From positions 1 through 60,385 of the forward strand of contig JAURZK010000145.1 of NCBI GenBank assembly GCA_030653505.1: 60,385 bases of DNA, read 5' to 3'. This document shows, piece by piece, positions 1 to 8,335 of this stretch. Both the position numbers and the translations under genes were made by a program. Under the pieces are notes generated by a model. It made no database searches, was not told the origin of the DNA, and was given only the letters and a program-made list of their open reading frames with translations. Origin of the DNA: Rubrivivax sp. (GTDB lineage Bacteria > Pseudomonadota > Gammaproteobacteria > Burkholderiales > Burkholderiaceae_C). Position 1 is the first letter of the stretch, and each line of letters starts with the position of its first letter.

Positions 1-2
1 CG

Positions 3-149
3 ATCATCATGATCACCTCGGCCGACGACCGCCTGAAGGCCGCCGCCAGCGAGGCCGGCGTGACGCTCGTGCTGGGCAAGCCCTACGAGGAAGCGGCCTT
101 GCTGGCCTGCATCGCGCAGGCCATGGCCGGCGAGGCCACGCCCGCCTGA
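3..149 (+). CDS. C-terminal end of a receiver domain (CheA/ChpA-type hybrid kinase), partial
   Basis: The reading frame is open from the window edge and ends at TGA 147-149. The 48 visible residues begin IIMITSADDRLKAAA and contain LGKPYEE. These match the last beta strand and the conserved Lys-Pro of a CheY-like receiver. The MITS and LGKPY signatures resemble the receiver at the end of CheA/ChpA hybrid histidine kinases used in chemotaxis or twitching signalling; that parent protein is inferred because everything upstream is missing. The conserved lysine (K of GKPY) normally contacts the phospho-aspartate. The gene converges on a decayed response regulator and their ends abut. Confidence 0.7.
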   Translation: MIMITSADDRLKAAASEAGVTLVLGKPYEEAALLACIAQAMAGEATPA

Positions 150-610
150 GACCGGCCGCTGCAGCAGCGCCCGCCGCACCGCCAGCAGCGCCAGTTCGAC
201 GTCGTTGCGCACGCCGGTCCACTCCAGGATGCGCGCGCGGTAGGTGCTGACGGTGTTCGGCGCCAGCACCAGTTGCTGGGCGTCGACACTCTTGTTCAGG
301 TAACCCGCCGCGCCCAGCTTCAGGCTGCACACCACGTACCGGCGGTCGGGGTAGGTCGAGAGCATCAGCACCGGCAGCTTCGGTGCCTCGCCCTTGAGCT
401 GGCGCAGGATGTCCAGCCCGTCGCACCGCGGCATCTCGATGTCGCGCAACACCACGTGAATGCCGCCGGCGCGCACTGCGCCAGCGCCTCGGGGCCGGTG
501 GCGGCATCGGCCACGACCTCGATGTCGGCCGCGTCGGCCAGGATCTGCCTGATGCCCTGGCGCACGATGAGGTGGTCGTCGCAGACGAGCACGCGCGTGA
601 TGTCGACCAC
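150..610 (-). pseudogene. Decayed NarL/LuxR-family response regulator
   Basis: From the ATG at 608-610 the protein starts MVDITRVLVCDDHLIVRQGI, a textbook receiver N-terminus with the DD acidic pair. After about residue 45 (near 465-480) the frame is lost. The continuation GGIHVVLRDIEMPRCDGLDI, carrying the phospho-acceptor Asp region, lies in another minus-strand frame. That frame runs through the receiver end (GYLNKSVDAQQLV) and jumps directly to LAPNTVSTYRARILEWTGV, the recognition helix of a LuxR-type HTH. About 50-60 residues (linker and first HTH helices) are therefore missing. One frameshift plus one internal deletion make function very unlikely. The true 3' end is unclear because it runs into the convergent gene. 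Confidence 0.8.
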
Positions 611-1190
611 CCGGCGGCAACGCGGAGCCGACGTATCGGCGCAGGGGTCGCAGGGTCAAGACTGTCGGCCTGCGGCCCTTTGCTGCCGGTCGGCGGCGTT
701 GGGCGCGCTTGCGTTCGTGGCTGCAGGGCAGCGGCGTCACCTGCGTTCACCGACCCACCGCGCGGTCGACCACTGTGGCGAATCCATCGCCCTGCCATGA
801 ACACCGCCATCGATGACCCACCTGACGGGCGGCCCCGCATGGGGTCTACGCCCGCAGGTGCCGCCGCCGCCCTGCGCATCTGCCGGTGGCGTGCGGGCAG
901 GCGTGCCTGCGCTGCTGGCGGATCAGGACGGGGGGTGCTCTGCGGAGTGAAGTAAAGGAGGAGACGCCGGCCGCCAGGCCGCCGTCGGGGGAGAGAGCCC
1001 GGACACAAACAGTCCAGTGGACGGTTTGTGCCTGCCGAGCGCCCGGGGCGCAAGCCTCGGGCATGAACGCAGCAGAGCACCCTACCGTCCTGATCCTGCG
1101 CGACTGCTCGATCGCGGCTGCTCCGGCGCTGATCAACGTCAGCAATGGACCGAAACCCGCCACCCCCGACCGCCCGCGTTGGCGTCCGCA
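611..1190. other. Region without a supported gene, between the two halves of a decayed two-component system
   Basis: No frame here shows a recognisable domain. Long open frames occur only because the region is GC-rich. It lies between the kinase remnant (1191-1560) and the regulator remnant (150-610), and holds a 27-bp palindrome at 1004-1030. It may be eroded kinase or intergenic DNA. Confidence 0.5.
1004..1030. repeat. 27-bp near-perfect palindrome
   Basis: CACAAACAGTCCAGTGGAC is followed by GGTTTGTG. Both arms pair over 27 bp with a single mismatched pair besides the central base. A second small GC-rich hairpin (gcccggggcgc near 1041-1051) follows. It is not followed by a T-tract, so a rho-independent terminator on the plus strand is unlikely. 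It resembles the dispersed palindromic elements seen in Burkholderiales intergenic DNA; that resemblance is from memory and not checked. Confidence 0.6.
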
Positions 1191-1560
1191 TCACGCGCCT
1201 CCCATTGGCCTCACGAGCCGCACCCGTGAACCCAGACCGGGCGCGCTGTCTATCGTCACGCGGCCGCCGAAGTGGCCGGCGCGCTCGCGCATGCCGATGA
1301 CGCCGAAGCTGTGCGGGTCGGCCAGCGCCGCGGGCACGGCGCCGACGCCGTCGGCGTGCGAGTGGTGAACGAGCTCGTGCATGTTGCGGCCCGGCACCAT
1401 TTCACCGTGCCACCCGAGCATCTGCGCCGCCGCGCGGTTGACGAAGGTGCAGCGGCCAGCCAAGTCGATGCCGAAGATGCCTTCGCCGGCGCTTTCCGGC
1501 AGCAGCGTCAGGCGGTCGGGGTGGCGGTGGACATGCGCAGGGGGCGCGCAATCGGCGTGC
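1191..1560 (-). pseudogene. Decayed PAS sensor histidine kinase (internal deletion)
   Basis: This minus-strand frame encodes a PAS-domain start (GEGIFGIDLAGRCTFVNRAA, then QMLGWHGEMVPGRNMHELVHH). Within about 25 residues it passes into the last part of a NarX/DegS-type ATPase domain (GVIGMRERAGHFGG, then VTIDSAPGLGSRVRLV), ending at TGA 1191-1193. The dimerisation/phosphoacceptor region and the N and D boxes are absent. The frame is intact across the junction, so a clean internal deletion is likely. It lies upstream of, and on the same strand as, the decayed LuxR-type regulator, so the two were probably one two-component operon. The upstream boundary is uncertain. Confidence 0.7.
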
Positions 1561-1647
1561 CAGCGCACGCCGGCGGTGCGTGCAGGCCCCGCTGCGGGCT
1601 GCACCGCAGGGGCCGGGGCGGTGTCGGTGCGCTGCGGCCAGCGCGGG

Positions 1648-2307
1648 TCAGGCCGCCGGCGCGCCGTCGAGCCAGTGCTGCGGCTGCTGCATCGCGGCCT
1701 CGACATCCTGCACGTAACGGCCCAGGTGCAGGCCGTCCATCAGCGCGTGGTGCACCTCGACCGCGAACGGCAGCCACAGCCTGTCGTCTTCGGGCAGCAG
1801 ACGGCCGAAGGCGACTTTCGGCACCGCGTCTTCGCGGCCCCAGTTGCGTGCGTGCGAGAAGCTCGTGAAGTGCAGCCAGGGCAGCGTGGTGAAGTGCACC
1901 AGCGCCGCGGCGTCGGTGTCGGGTTCGAAGGGCCGCTGGCGTGTGCGCACGGCGGCCATCGCCGCGCTGCCCTGGGCGCAGAAGGCCGCGAAGTCGGCCG
2001 TGTGCTGCAGGGTGGCGAAGCCGAAGCTCTCGTCGTCGCGCAGCACCGTGGTGCTGGCGTGCACGTCGGCGTGGATGCGCACCCGGCCACCCTCGAGCCG
2101 GTAGCGGAAGGGCTCGTGCAGGTTGGCCAGGCGCAGCGCGATGAAGTGGCAGGCCAGCGAGAAGCTGGCGCCGCGCGCCGCCGCTGCGGCCTTCAACACC
2201 GCGGCGTCCAGGCGCACGCAGGCGCCGAAGTAGGGTTTGTCGAAGCCGCGGAAGTGCTCGAAGGCCTCGCGCCGGGCCCAGGTGTGTGTGTTCAGGAAGA
2301 CGGCCAT
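1648..2307 (-). CDS. Chloramphenicol acetyltransferase-like protein
   Basis: This 219-residue protein has the usual length of type A chloramphenicol acetyltransferases. It carries the active-site signature HHxxxDG as HHALMDG at residues 186-192, where the second His is the catalytic base. The N-terminal region (HFRGFDKPYF) also fits the family. Such enzymes are cytosolic trimers that transfer acetyl from acetyl-CoA to a hydroxyl acceptor. Chromosomal members often have unknown substrates, so resistance is not established. The start at ATG 2305-2307 was chosen because family similarity begins there; longer in-frame starts lie in low-complexity sequence. It is divergent from an MFS transporter 110 bp away, which suggests a modify-and-export pair (inference). 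Confidence 0.85.
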   Translation of the reverse strand: MAVFLNTHTWARREAFEHFRGFDKPYFGACVRLDAAVLKAAAAARGASFSLACHFIALRLANLHEPFRYRLEGGRVRIHADVHASTTVLRDDESFGFATLQHTADFAAFCAQGSAAMAAVRTRQRPFEPDTDAAALVHFTTLPWLHFTSFSHARNWGREDAVPKVAFGRLLPEDDRLWLPFAVEVHHALMDGLHLGRYVQDVEAAMQQPQHWLDGAPAA

Positions 2308-2417
2308 GGCGCGATGATGCCTGCGGCCGGCGCGCCGCGATGCGCGGCGCTGCGGCGCGCCGACCGCGGCGGGTACCGGCGCTGCCGCCCCGCCACCCCG
2401 GCGATACTGGCACGACG

Positions 2418-3680
2418 ATGCCGCCCCTCCGGCCCCCACCCAACGCCGTCGAACCGGCGCTCGTCGTCATCCTCGGTGGTGTCTGCGCGGCACTGCACGT
2501 GGGCAAGCTGGCGCCGGCCATCGCCACGCTGCAGGCCGCACTCGGGCTGACGCTGGTGGAAGCCGGTTTCCTGCTGTCGGCGGTGCAGGCGGCGGGCATG
2601 ACGCTGGGGCTGGTCTTCGGTGTGGTCGCCGACGGCCTGGGCGGGCGGCGCAGCATGGCGCTGGGGCTGGCGCTGCTGGCCACCGCCAGCGCCGGCGGCG
2701 CGCTGGCCGACGGCGTGGCGCAGCTGATGGCGCTGCGCGTGGTCGAGGGCTTCGGTTTCCTGCTCGTCGTGCTGCCAGCGCCCGGCCTGGTGCGCCGCCT
2801 GGTGCCTGCCGGGCGCGTGAGCGCGATGCTCGGCGTCTGGGGCGCCTACATGCCACTGGCCACGGCGCTGGTGTTGCTGCTCGGGCCGCTGTTCATCGGC
2901 ACCTTCGGCTGGCGCAGCTGGTGGGCCGCGCTGGCGGCAGTGACCGCGGCGATGGCCGTGTGGCTGCTGCACAGCGTGCCGCGCCCGGCGCAGCTGGACG
3001 GCCTCGCAGCCGCGCCGCATGGCGCCCGCGGGCTGGGCCGCCTGCGCGACACGCTGGCCGCCCCCGGCCCCTGGCTCGTGGCCACGGTCTTCGCGATGTA
3101 CTCGGGCCAGTGGCTGGCCGTCATCGGTTTCCTGCCCGCCATCTACACCCAGGCCGGGGTTGCGGGCGCTGCCACCGGTGTGCTGACGGCCGGCGTGGCG
3201 GCGGCCAACATCGTCGGCAACGTGGCCTCTGGCCGGCTGCTGCAGCGCGGCGTGGCGCCGGGTGTGCTGCTGACCACCGGCTTCGTCACGATGGCGTTCG
3301 CCGCGCTGGCGGCCTTTGCTGCCGTTTCGGGCGCCCCGGCGCTGCCGCCGGTGGCGCGTTACGCGGCGCTGCTGCTCTTCTCGGCCGTGGGCGGGCTGAT
3401 TCCTGCCACGCTGTTTGCGCTGGCGGTGCGCGTGGCGCCCGGTGAAGGCGCCATGGCCAGCACCATAGGCTGGGTGCAGCAGTGGTCGTCGCTGGGCCAG
3501 TTCGCGGGGCCACCGCTGGTGGCGGCGGTGGCCAGCGCCGCGGGGGGCTGGCAGCTCACGGGGCTGGCCACGGCGGGCTGTTCGCTTCTGGGGCTGGCGT
3601 TGTCGGCGCTGCTGGTGCGGCGACTTCCTGCGCTGCCTCGCACGGAAGCTCGAGCGGCGCGCGTGTCGGGCGGCCGATGA
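2418..3680 (+). CDS. MFS transporter
   Basis: This 420-residue, strongly hydrophobic protein has about 12 predicted membrane segments, and the loop between helices 2 and 3 (FGVVADGLGGRRSMALG) matches the MFS signature GxxxDxxGRR. The last segments end in a basic tail (LLVRRLPALPRTEARAARVSGGR region). It belongs to the CynX/drug-exporter-like part of the superfamily and would move small molecules across the inner membrane by proton or gradient coupling. The substrate cannot be read from the sequence. The start at ATG 2418 directly precedes the first hydrophobic segment. It is divergent from the acetyltransferase-like gene, with 110 bp between the starts. Confidence 0.85.
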   Translation: MPPLRPPPNAVEPALVVILGGVCAALHVGKLAPAIATLQAALGLTLVEAGFLLSAVQAAGMTLGLVFGVVADGLGGRRSMALGLALLATASAGGALADGVAQLMALRVVEGFGFLLVVLPAPGLVRRLVPAGRVSAMLGVWGAYMPLATALVLLLGPLFIGTFGWRSWWAALAAVTAAMAVWLLHSVPRPAQLDGLAAAPHGARGLGRLRDTLAAPGPWLVATVFAMYSGQWLAVIGFLPAIYTQAGVAGAATGVLTAGVAAANIVGNVASGRLLQRGVAPGVLLTTGFVTMAFAALAAFAAVSGAPALPPVARYAALLLFSAVGGLIPATLFALAVRVAPGEGAMASTIGWVQQWSSLGQFAGPPLVAAVASAAGGWQLTGLATAGCSLLGLALSALLVRRLPALPRTEARAARVSGGR

Positions 3681-3686
3681 GGCGTG

Positions 3687-3705
3687 AGGCCCGGGCGCAG
3701 GGCCT
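3687..3705 (+). terminator. Probable intrinsic terminator after the MFS gene
   Basis: A perfect 6-bp stem AGGCCC/GGGCCT with a 7-base loop starts 7 bases after the MFS stop codon. It is followed by TGTCACCCCTTTT, an imperfect T-rich tail. It sits between two convergent genes. Confidence 0.45.
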
Positions 3706-3756
3706 TGTCACCCCTTTTGCCGGAGAGCCCCCGCAGGAACGCCCCCACTGACTCCC

Positions 3757-3769
3757 ATGACGCCGTGGC
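3757..3769 (+). repeat. 13-bp direct repeat flanking the CoA-transferase gene (second copy 4978-4990)
   Basis: ATGACGCCGTGGC occurs at 3757-3769, just past the CoA-transferase stop, and again at 4978-4990, just upstream of its start codon. Both copies are intergenic. They could mark an old insertion, or arise by chance in GC-rich DNA. Confidence 0.4.
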
Positions 3770-3774
3770 CACGT

Positions 3775-4959
3775 TCAGGCGCCGCCGGCCTGTTCGTCGT
3801 TGGCCGCGCGCACGGGCCAGCCGGCACGGCCCAGCACGCTGGTGTTGTGCTCACCCAGCCGCGGCGCCGGCGTGCGCAGGCGGCCGGGCGTGGCGGCGAG
3901 TTTCGGCACGATGCCGGGCACCTTCAGGGGCCGGCCGTCGGCGTCGTGCGTCTGCAGCACCATGTCGCGCGCCAGGTATTGCGGGTCGCGCGCGATGTCG
4001 GCCACGGTGTAGATGCGGCCCACCGGTACGCCGGCGCTTTCCAGCGCCGCGATCACCTCTTCGATCGGCCGCTGCAGCGTCCAGGCCTCGATGGCGCCGT
4101 CGATCTGTGCCACGCGCGCCACACGGCCGTCGTTCTGCGCCAGGCCGGGGTCGGCTTCGAGATCGGTGCGGCCGATGGCACGCATCAGGCGGCGGAAGAT
4201 GCCGTCGCCGTTGCCCCCCACCAGCACGTAGGCGCCGCAGCCGCAGCGGTAGGCGTTGCTGGGCGCGATGCCCGGCAGCGCGCTGCCTGCGGGCCCGCGC
4301 ACCGCGCCGAAGGCGTCGTACTCGGGCAGCAGGCTTTCCATGACGTTGAAGACACTCTCGTACAACGCCACGTCGACCATCTGGCCGCGCCCGCCGTTGA
4401 CCTCGCGGTGGCGCAGCGCCAGCAGCACGCCGATGACGCCGTGCAGCGCCGCCAGCGTGTCGCCGATGCTGACCCCCACGCGCACCGGCACGCGGCCCGG
4501 TTCGGCGGTGAGGTGGCGCAGGCCGCCCATCGCTTCGCCCAGCACGCCGAAACCCGGCTTGCCGGCATAGGGCCCGGTCTGGCCGAAACCGCTGATGCGC
4601 AGCATGATGAGCTTCGGGTTCAGCGTGTGCAGCGTGTCCCAGCCCAGGCCCCAGTTCTCCAGCGTGCCGGGCTTGAAGTTCTCGATCAGCACGTCGGCCT
4701 CGGCGGCGAGTGCACGCACGGCGGCCTGGCCGTCGGCACGACGCAGGTCCAGCGCCACCGAACGTTTGTTGCGCGACTGCACTTCCCACCACACGCTGGT
4801 GCCCTCGCGCAGCAGCCGCCACTTGCGCAGCGGGTCGCCGCCGTCGGCCGGCTCGATCTTGATGACGTCGGCACCGAAGTCGGCCAGCGTCCTGCCCGCG
4901 AAGGGGCCGGCGATGAGCTGGCCCAGTTCCAGCACCTTCAGGCCTTGCAGAGCCTCCAT
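3775..4959 (-). CDS. CaiB/BaiF family CoA-transferase (family III)
   Basis: This 394-residue protein has the usual length of family III CoA-transferases. The N-terminus (GLKVLELGQLIAGPFAGRTL) and GADVIKIEPADGGDPLR form the CoA-binding region. GRGQMVDVALYESVF contains the conserved Asp that forms the acyl-anhydride intermediate. Members move CoA between carboxylic acids (for example succinyl-CoA to an aromatic or fatty acid) in the cytosol. Neighbours do not fix the substrate, but pcaC-like and pcaF genes elsewhere in the window suggest a catabolic lifestyle. It probably forms its own unit, ending against the convergent MFS gene. Confidence 0.9.
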   Translation of the reverse strand: MEALQGLKVLELGQLIAGPFAGRTLADFGADVIKIEPADGGDPLRKWRLLREGTSVWWEVQSRNKRSVALDLRRADGQAAVRALAAEADVLIENFKPGTLENWGLGWDTLHTLNPKLIMLRISGFGQTGPYAGKPGFGVLGEAMGGLRHLTAEPGRVPVRVGVSIGDTLAALHGVIGVLLALRHREVNGGRGQMVDVALYESVFNVMESLLPEYDAFGAVRGPAGSALPGIAPSNAYRCGCGAYVLVGGNGDGIFRRLMRAIGRTDLEADPGLAQNDGRVARVAQIDGAIEAWTLQRPIEEVIAALESAGVPVGRIYTVADIARDPQYLARDMVLQTHDADGRPLKVPGIVPKLAATPGRLRTPAPRLGEHNTSVLGRAGWPVRAANDEQAGGA

Positions 4960-5006
4960 TCACCGCCCCCTTTCGTGATGACGCCGTGGCGGAACCGTCA
5001 CCGGCA

Positions 5007-6758
5007 TCAAGTCACGTCTACCACCAGTTGCTGCAGGCCCACGCGGCAGCTGCCCACTTCGACATGCACGCGGCCGCGGCCGGCCACCAGCAGCGTCACG
5101 AAGCGTTCGTGTCCGTTGCCGCGTGTCCACGGCGAAAACACCGTCGTGCCACCGTAGAGGCCGCGGCCCCAACCCTGCAGATGGCCGATCTCGACCACCG
5201 CCTCGCTGGGCGCCAGCAGCGAGACGCCCTCGCCGCGTGCCGTCAGCCGCAGCGGCTCGACATGCGTCAGGCCCGCGGCCGACGCCGGGCCGCAGGTGCC
5301 CAGGTAGCCGTGGTTGGCGATGCAGATCTCGACCCGCGTGTGGCCTTCGAGCCGCTCCTGCTTCACCACCTGCACGCTGACACGCGGCACCAGCGAGGCC
5401 ACGCGCAGGAAGGCGGCGCTCTGGCTGTTGCAGGTCTCGGCCAGCCGCTCCAGGGGCGGGTTCCAGATACCCACGCGTGGGTCGAAGCCGCCTACTTCCA
5501 CCTCGCCCAGCTGCGGGTGCTGCACCTTCTTCCAGGTGCCGAAGATGCGGCCGGCGTTGTGCTGGCGGTCGAACACGGCCAGGGCCTGCAGGTCCTTGCG
5601 CGTGAACTTGGCGTAGTGGTCGACGAAGGGCTTCTTGCGTTCGATGCCGAGCTGCTTGAACAGGTCCCACAGCTCGACCACGTAGGCCAGCGCGCCACGC
5701 TGCTGGTAGGCGTAGTTCGACAGGCTGCCGTGCACGGGCTTGTCGGGCTCGTACAGGAACTCGTGGAAGCCGCTTACGGTGACATAGCCGGTGTGCTCGG
5801 TCATCCAGGCCTCGACCTGCTCGAACACGCCCAGGTCCTCGGGGTTCATCTTGCTGTCGGGCTTGTCGGCCAGCGGGCGGATGAGCACGCCGCCGAAGGT
5901 GTGCAGGATCAGCCACACCATGATGTTGGGGTGGCGGGTGGCGAAGTCCATCACCGCGCGGGTCTCGGGCGCACTGCCGGGGTAGTGGCCGGCACCGGCC
6001 TGTTGCGGCTCGGGCGCCCAGGCGTAGGAGAAGTTGCGGTTGAAGTCGTACGGGTTGTCGCCCAGGTAGCCCGGGTTGGGCACCGTGCGGCCGTCGAAGT
6101 TGGCGATGCGGCCTTCGGGGTAGAGGCGGTAGAACGGGCCTTCGTCCTCGGGCATTCGCGCGGCCATCACCGCGGGCACCAGCGGCTGGCCGTCGTCGCC
6201 ACGCAGTTCCACCAGTTCGCCTTCGGGGTCGAGCTGGCGCATGGTGCCGGCACGGCCGTCGCCGTCGATGTCTTCGGCCACCCAGCGCGCGTGGCCCTGG
6301 GCGACGCGGTCGTCCACCGGGCTGGACCGCACGTAGCGGCCGCGCCGGAGCACTTCTTCGGCACCGTCGGGCGAGATGCGCGGCACGACGTAGAACAGCG
6401 TCTCGCGCAGGGTCTGCGCCATGGCTGCCGGCAGCGGCTTGCCGCCCGCGCTGTCGGCGCCGCCATGGATGGCGATGAGGTCTTCGGCGATGGCCAGTGC
6501 CACGCTGGTGCCGCAGACTTCGCTGGCGTGCATGTTGCCGTCTATCCAAACCGCGGGCCGCGCGCGGCCCGGCTCGCCGGGGTCGCGGCCTATGGTCAGC
6601 AGGGGGATGTCGCGGCCGGCGGCGCTGCGGCCGATGGAGCCCAGGTGCACCAGACCCGGGTGTTGCTGCGCCCAGCGCTGCAACTGGTCTGCGAGTTCGG
6701 TGTTGTCGATGTACTTTTGGCGGAACATGGGCAGGCAGGGGTAGGCAGGGGCCGCCAT
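5007..6758 (-). CDS. M14 family zinc carboxypeptidase
   Basis: A protein of about 583 residues with the zinc-binding signature HxxE (HASE, residues 77-80), the third zinc ligand in LILHTFGG and the catalytic Glu in YVVELWD. An N-terminal region ([18 protein letters not shown]) is typical of M14 peptidases. The C-terminal 150 residues form a beta-rich domain of unknown role. No convincing signal peptide is visible, so the protein is probably cytosolic. Possible starts are 6791, 6758 and 6728; none has a clear ribosome-binding site. I chose 6758, but MFRQKY at 6728 is equally plausible. It is divergent from the DUF3297 gene. Confidence 0.85.
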   Translation of the reverse strand: MAAPAYPCLPMFRQKYIDNTELADQLQRWAQQHPGLVHLGSIGRSAAGRDIPLLTIGRDPGEPGRARPAVWIDGNMHASEVCGTSVALAIAEDLIAIHGGADSAGGKPLPAAMAQTLRETLFYVVPRISPDGAEEVLRRGRYVRSSPVDDRVAQGHARWVAEDIDGDGRAGTMRQLDPEGELVELRGDDGQPLVPAVMAARMPEDEGPFYRLYPEGRIANFDGRTVPNPGYLGDNPYDFNRNFSYAWAPEPQQAGAGHYPGSAPETRAVMDFATRHPNIMVWLILHTFGGVLIRPLADKPDSKMNPEDLGVFEQVEAWMTEHTGYVTVSGFHEFLYEPDKPVHGSLSNYAYQQRGALAYVVELWDLFKQLGIERKKPFVDHYAKFTRKDLQALAVFDRQHNAGRIFGTWKKVQHPQLGEVEVGGFDPRVGIWNPPLERLAETCNSQSAAFLRVASLVPRVSVQVVKQERLEGHTRVEICIANHGYLGTCGPASAAGLTHVEPLRLTARGEGVSLLAPSEAVVEIGHLQGWGRGLYGGTTVFSPWTRGNGHERFVTLLVAGRGRVHVEVGSCRVGLQQLVVDVT

Positions 6759-6820
6759 GTTGCCTGATGTGGCGCGTCCGCGAGAATGCACGCTTCTCAG
6801 GACAGCCCGAGTCGAAAACC

Positions 6821-7069
6821 ATGACCGAAGCCCAGCCCGCGCCCCCGGTGCCCGACCGCCTCAGCACCGACCCCAGGAGCCCGCACCACGACGCCGCGGT
6901 CTTCGAGCGCGACATCGGCATCCGCTTCAACGGCAAGGAACGCCACGACGTGGCCGAGTACTGCATCAGCGAAGGCTGGGTCAAGGTCCCTTCGGGCAAG
7001 ACGGTGGACCGGCGCGGCCAGCCGCTGCTGATCAAGCTGAAGGGCCCGGTCGAGGCCTTCTACCGCTGA
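6821..7069 (+). CDS. DUF3297 family protein
   Basis: This 82-residue protein matches the small DUF3297 family in length and content: [20 protein letters not shown], then [17 protein letters not shown] and GWVKVP. Family members are common in proteobacteria and have no assigned function. The protein is charged and soluble, without signal or membrane segments. The start ATG 6821 was chosen because the conserved part follows within a few residues. It is divergent from the carboxypeptidase and convergent with the PcaC-like gene. Confidence 0.85.
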   Translation: MTEAQPAPPVPDRLSTDPRSPHHDAAVFERDIGIRFNGKERHDVAEYCISEGWVKVPSGKTVDRRGQPLLIKLKGPVEAFYR

Positions 7070-7103
7070 CGGCGGAAAGGCGTGCCGCGCGCGGTGCCCA
7101 GGC

Positions 7104-7484
7104 TCAGATGCCGAGTTCCTTGAACACCTCGCGCGCCGTGCGGAAGCTGTCCACGGCCGCGGGTGCACCGCAGTAGACCCCGGCCTGCAGGAAGACCTCG
7201 CGCATCTCCTCCTTCGTCACGCCGTTGTTCAACGCGCCCTTGATGTGCAGCTTCAGCTCATGCGGCCGGTTCAGCGCCGTCAGCATCGCCAGGTTGAGCA
7301 GGCTGCGGGTGCGGCGGTCGAGGCCCGGGCGGTTCCACACGTCGCCCCAGCAGTACTGGGTGACCATCTCCTGCAGCGGGCGGTTGAAGTCGTCGGCATT
7401 GGCGATCGCCGCGTCGACATAGTCGGCGCCGAGCACGGCGCGGCGGGTCTGCAGGCCTTGTGCGTAGAGGTCGGGGTCTTTCAT
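7104..7484 (-). CDS. Carboxymuconolactone decarboxylase family protein (PcaC-like)
   Basis: This 126-residue protein is close to the size of gamma-carboxymuconolactone decarboxylase (PcaC). It has the family core QYCWGDVWNRPGLDRRTRSL and NNGVTKEEMREVFLQAGVYCG. PcaC converts 4-carboxymuconolactone to 3-oxoadipate enol-lactone in protocatechuate breakdown. Other pca genes are not adjacent, although a pcaF-type thiolase lies 19 kb away, so the exact substrate is uncertain; relatives include alkylhydroperoxidase-like enzymes. The start at ATG 7484 follows a GAAGGA ribosome-binding site. Confidence 0.85.
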   Translation of the reverse strand: MKDPDLYAQGLQTRRAVLGADYVDAAIANADDFNRPLQEMVTQYCWGDVWNRPGLDRRTRSLLNLAMLTALNRPHELKLHIKGALNNGVTKEEMREVFLQAGVYCGAPAAVDSFRTAREVFKELGI

Positions 7485-7552
7485 GCGGGGTCCTTCAGCG
7501 AAGGTCGAGGGTGGGCTTTTCCGGTTGTCGGTCGCCCTTCGGCGCCGCGCGG

Positions 7553-8335
7553 TCAACTGTCCTGCCGGGCCCTGACGCGCACATAGCGCGACAGGTGAAA
7601 GGCCGCGAGCTTCATGTCTTCGGGTGCGGGCTGGCTGCGTTGGCGCGCCAGGAAGGCCGGCAAGCCTTTAGGTTCCATGAACCAGACGTCGCGCTGCGTG
7701 CCGGGCGCCGCTTCGACGAACCAGCCTGGAAACACCACCACCGGCTGCACCGCCAACCTGCGGCCCGTGCTCTCTTCGAGCAAGCGACTCAGCCACCTTC
7801 CCTGCGAAAGGGCCTGCACGCGCACGTCGCGCTCGGGCTCGCGTCCGTTCACCAACACCTGCTCGCCGTCATAGACGACGCGTGCATCGCCCTTGACGGG
7901 CTTGCTCCAGGTCTTGGTCTCGATCGTGAACACGCCTGCGGGGCCGATGAGTACGTGGTCGATGTTGAAGTTGTCGGCGACCACATCGTGGAAGACCTGG
8001 TAGCCCTGTTCGCGCATTCGCTCCAGATACTGACCAACGGCCAGTTCGCCATCCATGCCCTGGCGCAGTGTCCGCATTCGCGGCCGGTACTTGTGGAAGC
8101 GATACGCGGCGAAGCCCGCAAACGCGATGGCCACTACGGTGAAGATCCACGGCGAGGGCGGCATCTCGCGCCAGGCTCGCCACCACTCCAACAGCGCCAT
8201 GAGGAAGAAGACCAAGGCCAACAGCAGCGCCGGTTCCAGTTTGTCGTCCCACAGTTGCTGCCGCTCTTCCTGCAGGCCCCGTCCCGGCAAACGCAACGGC
8301 TTGTCCTTGATCGGGGAACGTGTCCTCTCGTTCAT
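7553..8335 (-). CDS. NERD-domain membrane protein, last gene of the restriction-modification operon
   Basis: A 260-residue protein. Two hydrophobic segments near residues 37-50 and 62-78 (LLLALVFFLMALLEWW; FTVVAIAFAGFAAY) anchor it in the inner membrane. A NERD (nuclease-related) domain follows from about residue 90, with GELAVGQYL, NIDHVLIGPAGVFTIETKTW and the Asp...Glu-x-Lys residues of the PD-(D/E)xK fold. Its start overlaps the hsdM stop by 4 bp (ATGA), implying translational coupling. NERD proteins often accompany defence loci and may act as nucleases. A role alongside this type I system is inferred from the position only. Confidence 0.8.
   Translation of the reverse strand: MNERTRSPIKDKPLRLPGRGLQEERQQLWDDKLEPALLLALVFFLMALLEWWRAWREMPPSPWIFTVVAIAFAGFAAYRFHKYRPRMRTLRQGMDGELAVGQYLERMREQGYQVFHDVVADNFNIDHVLIGPAGVFTIETKTWSKPVKGDARVVYDGEQVLVNGREPERDVRVQALSQGRWLSRLLEESTGRRLAVQPVVVFPGWFVEAAPGTQRDVWFMEPKGLPAFLARQRSQPAPEDMKLAAFHLSRYVRVRARQDS

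Noticed and set aside
13..1194. Long open frame of 393 codons on the minus strand
   Set aside because: It overlaps the regulator remnant in another frame, is Arg/Pro/Ala-rich and has no domain; it is open because of high GC.
4960..7035. 691-codon frame antisense or out of frame with the carboxypeptidase gene
   Set aside because: Arg/Pro/Ala-rich shadow; the M14 zinc motifs are in the other frame.
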